64,000 bases of DNA from JAHRAW01 sp965262585 (GTDB lineage: Bacteria > Pseudomonadota > Gammaproteobacteria > Arenicellales > Poriferihabitantaceae), in the NCBI GenBank assembly GCA_965262585.1, contig OZ253546.1, positions 806,001 to 870,000 of the forward strand, given 5' to 3'. The notes below the pieces were generated by a model. The model was given only the letters and a program-made list of their open reading frames with translations, made no database searches and was not told the DNA's origin. The position numbers and the translations under genes are program-made. This document shows, piece by piece, positions 32,612-41,320 of the stretch. Numbering within the stretch: position 1 is the stretch's first letter; each line of letters starts with the position of its first letter.

Positions 32612-33466
32612 TCAATCGGCATTCTCCGACCCAAGAATCTTTTGCGCCTGATGTCGGTCCGCCAGTGGGCGGCCACCGGGGTTGCCGAATTCGACCAGTT
32701 GGGTGATGAGTTCACGGTTGTCCTTCGCCGGTTGGCCGGTGCTCAAGCGCAGGGTGTTTTCGAATCCCACGCGGACTTGGCCACCGCATTCCGCCGCCGT
32801 GCGCAGGCACTCGAATTCGTGTTCGCCGAAGGCGCATACCATCCAATTCACCGGCATCTCCAGTGCGTCGATCATTCGGCCCAGGACTTCGGGGGCGGCG
32901 CACGACTCGTCTTGGCGGCCCGCCACTAACAACACACAGTGTCCGGCGGCGGGTATGACGTCCTGCTCGCACAAGGAGTTGTAGTCGGCAACATCGTCGG
33001 TCGAATACAAAACATACTGCACCAAAATATTGCGCTCGTTGAGATGATAAAACAATTCTTTCGCCGGTTCGGAATCGGCGGGTGCGCGAATCAATTCTCG
33101 CGGCGCTATCGATACGCCATCGGGCGCGGCGTCGCTGAGCGCATACAATGCTTGCCGTTGTTGCGCGGCGTCATAGATGCCCGCCGATTCGCTGGTGAAC
33201 TGGATGAATAAATCGTCTCCCACTTGCGCGCGTATCGCTTCGGCGGCAACTCGGTAGGTGGCGGCGTCGAGGGTATGTCGGCCATGCGCATCGCGCACAT
33301 GTAAATGCAACATGCGCGCACCCGCATCCATCACCTCGGCGGCGGTATCGGCCAGTTGGCGCGCGGTGACCGGAAGTTCGGAGTGGTGGTCGCGGGTTTT
33401 ATACGCACCGTTGGGGGCGCAAGCAATCAATAACGGCTGAGCGGCGGGAATCGTTTCGGCGCGCAT
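32612..33466 (-). CDS. BKACE family (DUF849) beta-keto acid cleavage enzyme
   Basis: 284 residues from ATG 33466, which overlaps the aminotransferase stop as TGATG. BKACE enzymes condense a beta-keto acid with acetyl-CoA to give acetoacetate and a new CoA ester. Metal-binding HLHVRD (His54, His56) and the N-terminal IACAPNGA are family features. Known members act on 3-keto-5-aminohexanoate, dehydrocarnitine and others. Coupling with an aminotransferase and a betaine-like uptake system suggests a nitrogen-containing beta-keto acid. Confidence 0.88.
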   Translation of the reverse strand: MRAETIPAAQPLLIACAPNGAYKTRDHHSELPVTARQLADTAAEVMDAGARMLHLHVRDAHGRHTLDAATYRVAAEAIRAQVGDDLFIQFTSESAGIYDAAQQRQALYALSDAAPDGVSIAPRELIRAPADSEPAKELFYHLNERNILVQYVLYSTDDVADYNSLCEQDVIPAAGHCVLLVAGRQDESCAAPEVLGRMIDALEMPVNWMVCAFGEHEFECLRTAAECGGQVRVGFENTLRLSTGQPAKDNRELITQLVEFGNPGGRPLADRHQAQKILGSENAD

Positions 33467-34914
33467 CAACGCAATGTACCGATCGCGCTGTCGAGCGACT
33501 TGGACAACTTGTCCACCAATTCGTCCACATGCCGGGATTCATAAATGAACGCCGGGGCGAGCAGGATGTGGTGTCCCTGCCGACCATCAATCGTGCCGTT
33601 GCCGGGGTAAATCATCAAGCCATTTTCCATCGCCGCCTGCTTGATTAGGTTATGCAGCGGCAACTCGGCGGCGAAAGGTGTTTTGGTTTCCACATCTGCG
33701 ACCAGTTCGATGCCGATAAACAATCCCCTGCCGCGAATATCGCCGACATGCGGATGCGCGAAGAATTGTTGACGCAGTGATGCAAACAATTCTTCGCCGC
33801 GCGCGCGCACCTTGTCGAGCAAGTGGTCGCGTTGAATGGTTTGTTGCACCGCCAACGCCGCCGCCGCGGCGAGCGCGTGGCCGATGTAAGTATGCCCGTG
33901 TTGAAACGCGCCGGAACCGTCGGCAACCGCGCGGTAAATACGTTCGTCTATCAAGGTCGCGCCGATGGGTTGGTAGCCGCCACCGAGTCCTTTGGCAACG
34001 GTGACCAAATCGGCGCGCACGCCGTCCTGCTGATGGGCGTATAACGTGCCGGTTCGACCCATGCCGCACATCACTTCGTCGAGGATGAGCAACACGCCGT
34101 AACGGTCGCAAATTTCGCGGATGCGCTTGAAGTATCCTTCCACCGGCGGCACCGCACCGGCGGTGGCACCGACCACGGTCTCGGCGACAAAAGCGATGAC
34201 TTTGCGTTCGCCGATTTTTTGGATTTCGCGTTCGAGTTGATCGGCAACCCGATGCCCATATTGCAGTTCGGTTTCGTCCGGCGTGCGGTCGCGATAGGCA
34301 TAACACGGCGCGATCCGACCGGCTTCCATCAGCAGCGGCTCAAATGGTGCGCGCCGGAATAAATTTCCGCCCATGGCTAACGCGCCGAGGGTGTTGCCGT
34401 GATAACTCTGGCGGCGGGAAATGAAATGCGTGCGTTGCGGCTGATCGATCTCGAGAAAATACTGGCGCGCAAGTTTAAGCGCAGATTCCATCGCCTCGGA
34501 ACCGCCGCAGGTGAAATAGATGTGACTCATATTGTCCGGCGCGTGTTCGATCATCTGCCGCGCCAACGCTTCGAGAACTTCGGTGGTGAAAAACGAAGTA
34601 TGTGCGTAACTGAGTTGCGCCAGTTGCGCGCGCATCGCTTCGACCACCGCCGGATGATTATGCCCAAGACAAGACACCGCCGCCCCACCCGAACCGTCGA
34701 GATAACGCTTGCCATCGCTATCAAAGAGATAAGGCCCCTCGCCGCCGACCGCATTCGGCAGGGTGGCTTTGATTTGGCGGTGCAGAATTTGAGTCACGGG
34801 CGAGTCAGGGGCGGCTAGTGGTTGCCGAGCGATATTACCGCACAATGTAGCGATAGTGGGCGGCTTGTGCGCGGCGTAAGCCCCCGAATTATCCGTTTTT
34901 GTGGTAGAGTTCAC
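33466..34914 (-). CDS. Class III aminotransferase (PLP-dependent)
   Basis: 482 residues. Fold type I omega-aminotransferase, with DSDGKRYLDGSGGAAV, the PLP phosphate region FTCGGSEAMESALKLAR, aspartate in LILDEVMCGMGRTG and the PLP lysine in TVAKGLGGG. An N-terminal extension of about 35 residues precedes the domain. It overlaps BKACE and is divergent from proX; their starts lie only about 40 bases apart. It probably moves an amino group from a terminal amine or beta-amino acid to pyruvate or 2-oxoglutarate. Confidence 0.9.
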   Translation of the reverse strand: MNSTTKTDNSGAYAAHKPPTIATLCGNIARQPLAAPDSPVTQILHRQIKATLPNAVGGEGPYLFDSDGKRYLDGSGGAAVSCLGHNHPAVVEAMRAQLAQLSYAHTSFFTTEVLEALARQMIEHAPDNMSHIYFTCGGSEAMESALKLARQYFLEIDQPQRTHFISRRQSYHGNTLGALAMGGNLFRRAPFEPLLMEAGRIAPCYAYRDRTPDETELQYGHRVADQLEREIQKIGERKVIAFVAETVVGATAGAVPPVEGYFKRIREICDRYGVLLILDEVMCGMGRTGTLYAHQQDGVRADLVTVAKGLGGGYQPIGATLIDERIYRAVADGSGAFQHGHTYIGHALAAAAALAVQQTIQRDHLLDKVRARGEELFASLRQQFFAHPHVGDIRGRGLFIGIELVADVETKTPFAAELPLHNLIKQAAMENGLMIYPGNGTIDGRQGHHILLAPAFIYESRHVDELVDKLSKSLDSAIGTLR

Positions 34915-34938
34915 ACCAACTTTTTCTACATTTATACT
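34910..34938 (+). promoter_or_regulatory. Candidate promoter for proXVW
   Basis: TTCACA (34910-34915) and TATACT (34933-34938) are spaced by 17 bases. The boxes are good, but the predicted transcript would start around 34945, inside the ribosome binding site TGAGGA (34941-34946), leaving almost no leader. Either the mRNA is nearly leaderless or the real promoter is elsewhere. Confidence 0.35.
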
Positions 34939-34951
34939 GGTGAGGATTAAA

Positions 34952-35842
34952 ATGAAACTGAAAAACTATGTAATCGCATTTGGCGTCGTGATGTTGGGTT
35001 TAGCCGCAACCAGTCAGGCGGCGGAATCCGGCGACCCGATCAAAATCGCCGTCAACGAATGGACCGGACAGCATATTTCCGCTCATGTCGCCGGCCAGTT
35101 GCTGGAAAAAGCCGGATACAACATCGAGTATGTGACCGCCGGTGCGGTGCCGCAATTTGCCGCCATCGGACAAGGCAACCTGCATTTGCAACCTGAAACC
35201 TGGGACAACAACGTCGGCGCGGTCTACGACAAGGCAGTTGCCGCCGGTAAGATCGTCAAGGTCGGCCCCCTCGGCCTTTCCACATACGAAGGCTGGATGT
35301 ATCCGGCATATATGAAATCCAAATGTCCGGGCCTGCCGGCGGCCAGTGCGCTGATGAAATGCGCTCAGGCATTCGGCTCCGCTGAAACCTATCCCAAAGG
35401 TCGCCTGATTACCTATCCGGCGGACTGGGGAACCAAGTCGAAAGATTTGGTGGCAAAAGAAGCCCTGCCCTTTCAGGCGATTCCCGGCGGCAGCGATGGC
35501 GCGATGATTGCCGAATTGAAAAGCGCATATGCCGCCAAGGATCCGATACTGATGATGTTCTGGGAACCGCATTGGATTTTTGCTGAGTATGATATGGAAT
35601 GGGTTGACATGGCCGAGTATGGTTTCAATCAGGCGAGCGTCAGCAAAATCGTGTGGAGTGGCTTTGCCGACAAATGGCCCGGCGCGTATAAATTGGTGCA
35701 GATGATGTCGCTGGGTAACGATGCACAAAATCGAATGATGTTGGAAATCGACAACAAAAAGCGCGACCTCGACGAAGTGGTGGGCGAATGGCTGACCGCC
35801 AATAAATCCACCTGGACGCCGTGGGTGAAGGCCGCCCAATAG
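34952..35842 (+). CDS. proX: ABC transporter substrate-binding protein, glycine betaine/proline type
   Basis: 296 residues from ATG 34952, with TGAGGA six bases upstream; a longer open frame from 34901 lacks such a site. A signal peptide (YVIAFGVVMLGLAATSQAAE) is followed by an OpuAC domain: IKIAVNEWTGQHISAHVAG, NLHLQPETWDNN and MMFWEPHWIFAEYD, with many tryptophans suited to quaternary amines. The ligand could be glycine betaine, carnitine or a similar amine. A terminator follows. Confidence 0.9.
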   Translation: MKLKNYVIAFGVVMLGLAATSQAAESGDPIKIAVNEWTGQHISAHVAGQLLEKAGYNIEYVTAGAVPQFAAIGQGNLHLQPETWDNNVGAVYDKAVAAGKIVKVGPLGLSTYEGWMYPAYMKSKCPGLPAASALMKCAQAFGSAETYPKGRLITYPADWGTKSKDLVAKEALPFQAIPGGSDGAMIAELKSAYAAKDPILMMFWEPHWIFAEYDMEWVDMAEYGFNQASVSKIVWSGFADKWPGAYKLVQMMSLGNDAQNRMMLEIDNKKRDLDEVVGEWLTANKSTWTPWVKAAQ

Positions 35843-35899
35843 CGGTCGGCGTAACGAGTTGGAACAACGGCCGCAACCTGCATCAATAGAGCGACCACC

Positions 35900-35935
35900 A
35901 TGCCGGAGTAGTCAAACACTGCTCCGGCATTTTTT
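35900..35935 (+). terminator. Intrinsic terminator between proX and proV
   Basis: ATGCCGGAG (35900-35908) pairs with CTCCGGCAT (35922-35930), a nine-base stem with 13-base loop followed by TTTTT. It should reduce transcription from proX into proV and favour high binding-protein levels. Confidence 0.85.
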
Positions 35936-35956
35936 CATTTCGGTTATTAGTTGCCA

Positions 35957-37078
35957 ATGACTTCGACTCACCAACACACCGACCGGCAAGCCGCCGAGCC
36001 GGCGGTGCTTTGCTGCCGCAATGTCTGGAAAATTTACGGCGACAATCCGGCGCAGTTTTTCAGCGATACCAGTGGCATTTTCGTCGACCCCAGCGACCAC
36101 GCCGAAAAAATTCGGCAATCCGGCCACATCGTCGCCGCCGCCAATGTCAATTTTGAAGTTCACGCCGGTGAGATTTTCGTCATCATGGGGTTGTCCGGCT
36201 CCGGAAAATCCACCATCGTGCGTTGCCTGTCGCGCCTCGTCGAAGCCACCGCCGGACAGATTGTATTGGACGGCGAAGATCTGCTGCAAAAGTCCGCCGC
36301 CGAGTTGATTGAAATTCGCCGCCACAAAATGGGTATGGTGTTTCAGAGTTTCGGCCTGCTGCCCCATCTCAATGTCATCGACAACATCGCCTTCCCGCTG
36401 AAATTACAAGGCATGTCAGTGACCGAACGCCGCAAGCACGCCGAGCGGGTGATTGAATTGGTCGGCCTTGAGGGGCGCGAATCCAGTTACCCACGGCAAC
36501 TCTCCGGCGGGCAGCAACAACGCATCGGTATCGCCCGGTCGCTGGCGGTTGAGCCCGACTTGTGGTTTTTGGACGAACCTTTCTCGGCCCTCGACCCGCT
36601 CATCCGGCGGCAAATGCAAGATGAATTTCTCAGCATCCAAGCCAAACTTCACAAGTCCATCGTATTCATCACCCATGATTTTCTTGAAGCGTTGAGAATC
36701 GCCGACCACATGGCCATCATGCGCGATGGCGAAGTGGTGCAGGTCGGCACGCCGGTGGAATTGATTATGAATCCGGCGGACGATTATGTGTCCGAGTTCA
36801 CCAAAGACGTGCCGATTACCCGCGTTCTGACCGCCGCCGCAGTCGCCGACGGCGCCGCCTCATCGGTACCGGATGCGCCATCGGTGCGCGCCGACACCAC
36901 CCTCGGCAAGTTGCTGACAATGCTATCCGACACCGAATCGGTGAATGTCGAAGATGCAAGCGGCGGCTTCCTCGGTGTAGTCCGGGCGCAGGATGTGGTG
37001 CGCGCAATGGCCGAGTCGGTACATCAAACCGCAGACCGACACGCCGCCGCTGATGCCGAGGCCGATGCCGAAACTTAA
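35957..37078 (+). CDS. proV: ABC transporter ATPase, glycine betaine/proline type
   Basis: 373 residues from ATG 35957. Walker A GLSGSGKST, Q-loop VFQSFGLLPH, signature LSGGQQQRIGIARSL, Walker B LWFLDEPFSALD and switch His in ITHDFLEAL are all present. The segment before Walker A is longer than in ordinary ABC ATPases, which is typical of ProV. A weakly CBS-like stretch after residue 300 (TTLGKLLTMLSD) may sense osmolarity or ligand. The permease gene starts within its last codons. Confidence 0.9.
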   Translation: MTSTHQHTDRQAAEPAVLCCRNVWKIYGDNPAQFFSDTSGIFVDPSDHAEKIRQSGHIVAAANVNFEVHAGEIFVIMGLSGSGKSTIVRCLSRLVEATAGQIVLDGEDLLQKSAAELIEIRRHKMGMVFQSFGLLPHLNVIDNIAFPLKLQGMSVTERRKHAERVIELVGLEGRESSYPRQLSGGQQQRIGIARSLAVEPDLWFLDEPFSALDPLIRRQMQDEFLSIQAKLHKSIVFITHDFLEALRIADHMAIMRDGEVVQVGTPVELIMNPADDYVSEFTKDVPITRVLTAAAVADGAASSVPDAPSVRADTTLGKLLTMLSDTESVNVEDASGGFLGVVRAQDVVRAMAESVHQTADRHAAADAEADAET

Positions 37079-39143
37079 CCGCGACCACTGCTTGTGGCTG
37101 CTGTTGCTGGTGTTCACGCTGGCCTGCATGGGGCTTCGCTCCCGCGCCGACTGGCTGATTGCGTATCCCACCGAGTGGGTCGCGCCGATTTCCACCGTGC
37201 TCAACATCGCCATGGATTGGTTCATCGATAAAACCGGCTGGTTTTTTCGCGGGCTGTCCGCCATCCTCGATATTCCGGTGCGCGGCGCGCAAGGTTTTTT
37301 ACACTGGTTGCCGTGGCCGGTGGTGATGATTTTGACCTCGGTGATTTCCTACGCCGCCGGCGGCTGGAAACTCGCCACCTTCTCCACCGCCGCGCTGCTG
37401 TATATGGTGGTAGTCGGCTACTGGCCGGAAAGCATGAACTCGCTGTCGCTGGTGGTAATCTCGGTGCCCCTCGCCATTGCGGTGGGCTTCGCTTGCGGTA
37501 TCTGGGGGTTTTTCTCGCCACGGGCCGAGCGCGTAATCATGCCCGCTTTGGACATGCTGCAAACCATCCCGGCGTTCGCCTACCTGCTGCCAATCCTGCT
37601 GCTATTCGGCTTCGGCCCGGTGGTGGGCTTGATTGCCAGCGTGCTGTTCGCCTTTCCGCCGATGGTGCGCAACACCATTCTCGGCTTGCGCCGGGTGTCG
37701 CCGGAAGTGGTGGAATCCGGACTGATGAGCGGCGCATCCCCGAGCCAGTTATTCTGGCAGGTGCGCGTACCAACCGCGTCCCGACAGTTGCTGCTCGGCG
37801 TCAACCAAGCGACCATGGCGGCGGTGTCCATGGTAATCATCGCTTCCATCATCGGCGGCACCGCCGACATCGGCTGGGAAGTGCTATCCAATATCCGCAA
37901 GGCGCAGTTTGGCGAAAGCGTATTGGCGGGCATCGTCATCGCGCTGCTGGCGATGGTCATCGACCGCATCACCGTGGGACTGGCCACCCGTGAAACCAAC
38001 ACCGCCGCCGACCGGCAGAGCGTGTGGTTGCGGTATCGATTCTGGATCATTGGGTTGTTCGGTGCGGTGATTTTTTTCATCGCCGCCGAATTTCTACCGT
38101 TCTTTCGGCAGTGGCCGAAGGCGTGGGCGTTCTATCCCGCCGATGCCATGAATGTCGGGCTTGAGAATTTTATTCTTGAATACAAGACGGTCATCGAGAA
38201 ATTCAAGAATTTCACTTTCTTCTACCTGATGCTGCCGACCCGAGTCGGTCTGGAAGACACCATCAACCCATTTTCATGGGGCTTTGAACTCACCGATACG
38301 CACCGGATTGGCTACGGGCTGGTAGCCGCCTCGTTGGTGTTGTATGCAGCATGGAGCCGACGCCTCGGCGCCGCCATCACCATCGGGTTTCTTGCGCTGT
38401 TGTTTTATTTCGGGCTAACCAAACTGCCGTGGTTTGCGTTGATCGCCATGGCCACCCTGCTCGGCTGGCAGTTGAATGGAAAACCACTCGCCATCGGCAC
38501 CTGCGCGGCGTTGCTGTTTCTGGCCGTGGCCGGAGTGTGGCCCGAGGCGATGCTGTCGATTTACCTGTGCGGCATCGCCGTCGCCATTTCCTTTTTTATG
38601 GGATCGGCGGTGGGCATTCTGGCGGCGGAAGTGGAATGGATTTCGCGCATAGTCAGGCCCATCAACGACACCCTGCAAACCATGCCGCTGTTTGTCATCC
38701 TCATTCCATTCGTGATGATCTTCAAGATTGGCGAATTCAGCGCCCTGCTGGCGATCATCGCCTACGCCATCGTGCCGGCCATCCGATACACCGAACACGG
38801 CCTGCGCAATCTCCCCAAAGACGTCCTCGAGGCGGCGGTGTGCATGGGTTGTACCCGGCAACAACTGCTGTGGCAAGTCAAACTGCCGCTGGCGCTGCCG
38901 GTCATCATGCTCGGCTTAAACCAGACCATCATGTACGGCATCGCCATGCTGGTAATCGCCGCACTGGTAGGCACCAACGGCCTCGGCCAGCAAGTGTATA
39001 TCGGCCTCGGAGACGGCGATTTCGGCATCGGCATCGTAGCCGGAATCGGCATGGCAATCATCGCCATGGTCGCCGACCGCTTCACCCAAAATTGGAGCAA
39101 ATCCCGCCATCAAACATTCGCCGGACATTCGGCGGTGAAATAA
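37053..39143 (+). CDS. proW: ABC transporter permease, duplicated/fused ProW type
   Basis: About 696 residues from ATG 37053; ATG 37065 is equally possible. Both overlap the end of proV. The protein contains two permease modules in a row, each with an ATPase-docking loop: GASPSQLFWQVRVPTASRQ in the first half and GCTRQQLLWQVKLPLALP in the second. A single polypeptide therefore supplies both membrane halves, where E. coli ProW works as two copies. Such fusions are known in some proteobacterial betaine or choline systems. Confidence 0.9.
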   Translation: MPRPMPKLNRDHCLWLLLLVFTLACMGLRSRADWLIAYPTEWVAPISTVLNIAMDWFIDKTGWFFRGLSAILDIPVRGAQGFLHWLPWPVVMILTSVISYAAGGWKLATFSTAALLYMVVVGYWPESMNSLSLVVISVPLAIAVGFACGIWGFFSPRAERVIMPALDMLQTIPAFAYLLPILLLFGFGPVVGLIASVLFAFPPMVRNTILGLRRVSPEVVESGLMSGASPSQLFWQVRVPTASRQLLLGVNQATMAAVSMVIIASIIGGTADIGWEVLSNIRKAQFGESVLAGIVIALLAMVIDRITVGLATRETNTAADRQSVWLRYRFWIIGLFGAVIFFIAAEFLPFFRQWPKAWAFYPADAMNVGLENFILEYKTVIEKFKNFTFFYLMLPTRVGLEDTINPFSWGFELTDTHRIGYGLVAASLVLYAAWSRRLGAAITIGFLALLFYFGLTKLPWFALIAMATLLGWQLNGKPLAIGTCAALLFLAVAGVWPEAMLSIYLCGIAVAISFFMGSAVGILAAEVEWISRIVRPINDTLQTMPLFVILIPFVMIFKIGEFSALLAIIAYAIVPAIRYTEHGLRNLPKDVLEAAVCMGCTRQQLLWQVKLPLALPVIMLGLNQTIMYGIAMLVIAALVGTNGLGQQVYIGLGDGDFGIGIVAGIGMAIIAMVADRFTQNWSKSRHQTFAGHSAVK

Positions 39144-39179
39144 TAAGTTTCCAAGAGACTCCCGGAAACTGGGATCCGC

Positions 39180-39974
39180 TCAGCGCAAAAGATCGTCCAC
39201 CAACGCTTGCAACTCGTCACCGGGCAGCGCACCGGCGATAAAACGCACTTCGCCTCGGCGGTTCATCAAGAGGCCGGCGGGGGTTCCCGATATGCCGATC
39301 TCAGCGCCATCCTGATAATCTTCTTCGACGCGCGCGGTCATACGGCCGCTGGTCATGCATGCATCGAAGGCGTCACCATCGACGCCAAATTCCTCGGCCA
39401 GCGGGCGCATGTTGTCGAGGGGAAATCCCGTGCCGCCGGATGCGGTTCGGTCGTAGATGGCGTGGATATACTCCCAAAACGCCTCATTGCCCCCGAGTTC
39501 GGCGACGCATTCGGATGCCTCCGCCTGTTTTTGTGCGCCGGGGTTGTGAAAAGCCAGCGGGAAATGGCGGTATACCCAGCGAAGTTTGTCGGCGTTGTCT
39601 TCCATCAGCCGAATCACCTCGGGGTGAAACCGCTTGCAGAAAGGGCATTCGAAATCAGAGTACTCGACCAGCGTGATCTCGGCGTCGGGATTGCCCAGAA
39701 CATGATCGCGGCTAACATCCACCGGGCGTAAATTTTCGCTGTTGGTTTGCTGCTCTTCAACCCTTTCTCTTGCCGCCACCTGTTGTTTGCGGACGATACG
39801 CTTGATGCCTTCTTCAATGGCAAAATCCAGCGTGTTTTCGGTATTCAGCAGACGCTCGACTTCCTGTTGCACAAGTTCTTTGATAACCGCCTCATCGACC
39901 TCGTGAGCATGCAACGCACCCGGAGCAATCAAAACCTGCGCCGCCGCCAGCAGAGCAAACCAGAGAGTTTTCAA
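39180..39974 (-). CDS. DsbA-like periplasmic thiol oxidoreductase (ScsC/Com1 type)
   Basis: 264 residues with signal peptide MKTLWFALLAAAQVLIAPG and cleavage near ALHA. Residues 25-80 form a charged helical stalk, followed by a thioredoxin fold with CPFC at 110-113 and the cis-proline in GISGTPAG. It should shuffle or introduce disulfides in the periplasm. The stalk resembles the oligomerising arm of ScsC-type proteins, so it may be an isomerase-like oligomer. It lies 10 bases after the next small gene. Confidence 0.9.
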   Translation of the reverse strand: MKTLWFALLAAAQVLIAPGALHAHEVDEAVIKELVQQEVERLLNTENTLDFAIEEGIKRIVRKQQVAARERVEEQQTNSENLRPVDVSRDHVLGNPDAEITLVEYSDFECPFCKRFHPEVIRLMEDNADKLRWVYRHFPLAFHNPGAQKQAEASECVAELGGNEAFWEYIHAIYDRTASGGTGFPLDNMRPLAEEFGVDGDAFDACMTSGRMTARVEEDYQDGAEIGISGTPAGLLMNRRGEVRFIAGALPGDELQALVDDLLR

Positions 39975-39984
39975 CGAAATAACC

Positions 39985-40245
39985 CTAGCGCAAACTGGAC
40001 AGATTGGCGATCAATGCGACCTTCTTGCGTTCGATTTCTTTGGTGATTTTATGCGCCAGATCCTGGTCGTGGCTTAAACAACGATCGTACACCGTAGAAT
40101 GTTGATCGCTGACTTCCTGCACGACCTGCTCCATTGCCCTGGCAATAATTGCCGCAACCCGCTCCACCTCAACTTCGCTCAACGATGCGTCGATAGCGGT
40201 GGCAGCATCGCTTGCAGCCCGATTGGCCACTTTGTTCAAATTCAT
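39985..40245 (-). CDS. Unknown helical protein, 86 residues
   Basis: A good ribosome binding site (GGGAGAAC) precedes the ATG at 40245. The protein is hydrophilic and nearly all helical by composition, with Ala/Glu/Val-rich SLSEVEVERVAAIIARAMEQ and no signal peptide or membrane segment. It contains one cysteine and a C-terminal Lys/Leu stretch. I do not recognise it. It starts 154 bases from surE and ends 10 bases before the DsbA-like gene on the same strand, so a shared transcript is likely. Confidence 0.6.
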   Translation of the reverse strand: MNLNKVANRAASDAATAIDASLSEVEVERVAAIIARAMEQVVQEVSDQHSTVYDRCLSHDQDLAHKITKEIERKKVALIANLSSLR

Positions 40246-40399
40246 ATTGTTCTCCCGGTATTAAAAAATATCCGTATTGCAAGTAGCCATATTTTACCAG
40301 AACCCGCACCGAATTGCCGAGGGCTTTATGCGCCGGGTATTTATAAGGAGCGGCTGCCGCCGGGCATTACGCCCCGTCATTCTCGCGCCCTGCCCTTTT

Positions 40400-41164
40400 T
40401 CAGATACCAGCCAGCCAGTGGGCGATGTTTTCTACTGAATTGTGGCGGGTCATGTCGATTTGTAGGGGGGTTACTGAGACTGCGCCTGCGTTTACGGCGT
40501 CAAAATCGGTGCCGGGGCCGGCGTCGGCGCCGTTGCCGATTGGGCCGATGCGGTACACTTTTTCCGGCGGCGCGTCTTTGTCGGCGGGCGGTTCTTCGAT
40601 GATGGGTTGGGATTGGTGGCGCGCGCCAAGGCGGGTGGCGCGGAGTCCGCGCAGTTCGGCGAGGGGCAAATCCGGCACGTTGATATTCAATATCGTGTCC
40701 TGAGGCAATGGCCGTGCGCGTAAATTATTGAGTAGTTTCATGACTACTTCGGCGGCGGTGGGATAGTGGTGGACGCCGTCAAGGGAGACCGCAATGGCAG
40801 GCAAGCCCAGAAACCGACCTTCTATGGCGGCGGCGACGGTGCCTGAATAGATCACATCATCGCCGAGGTTTGCGCCGTCATTAATCCCGGCGACTACCAT
40901 GTCCGGCTGCCAGTCCATTGTGTTGGCGAGCATTCCGGTAATGGCGAGGTGAACGCAGTCCGCCGGTGTGCCGTCAACATAATAAAACCCGCCGGGGCTT
41001 TGCCGCACCCGCAACGGCTTGCGCAAAGACAGCGAGTTGCTGGCGCCGCTGCAGTTGTGTTCGGGCGCCACTACGGTTACCTCAAACGCCGACCCCAATG
41101 CCTCGGCCAACACCGCCAGACCTTTCGCCCGGTAGCCGTCGTCGTTGCTCAGGAGAATTTTCAT
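40400..41164 (-). CDS. surE: 5'/3'-nucleotidase SurE
   Basis: 254 residues. SurE is a metal-dependent phosphatase of nucleoside monophosphates linked to stationary-phase survival. The metal site LSNDDGYRAKG is at the N-terminus, with APEHNCSGASNSLSL, VAGINDGANLGDDVIYSGTV and HYPTAAEVV following. The usual neighbours pcm and nlpD are not in the window. About 157 bases separate it from the divergent transporter. The gap on its other side, 40246-40399, has only a short AAGGAGCGGCTGC word also seen near repeats elsewhere. Confidence 0.93.
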   Translation of the reverse strand: MKILLSNDDGYRAKGLAVLAEALGSAFEVTVVAPEHNCSGASNSLSLRKPLRVRQSPGGFYYVDGTPADCVHLAITGMLANTMDWQPDMVVAGINDGANLGDDVIYSGTVAAAIEGRFLGLPAIAVSLDGVHHYPTAAEVVMKLLNNLRARPLPQDTILNINVPDLPLAELRGLRATRLGARHQSQPIIEEPPADKDAPPEKVYRIGPIGNGADAGPGTDFDAVNAGAVSVTPLQIDMTRHNSVENIAHWLAGI

Positions 41165-41320
41165 GGGCGTGTCATGGTGCGTGTCATGGTGTGGTTTTAT
41201 ACCGGGTTGGGAAGCGAAGGCTATGCATCTGCCGCCGCCATAGTTTACCGCAAGTCGGCGTTATCATTCGCGCAAGTTCGGTATAGTATTCCGTATCTCT
41301 TCCATCCTTTTTCATCGCCC

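Noticed and set aside
39146..39170. Terminator between proW and the convergent DsbA-like gene
   Set aside because: AGTTTCC and GGAAACT pair, but there is no T-run on either side.
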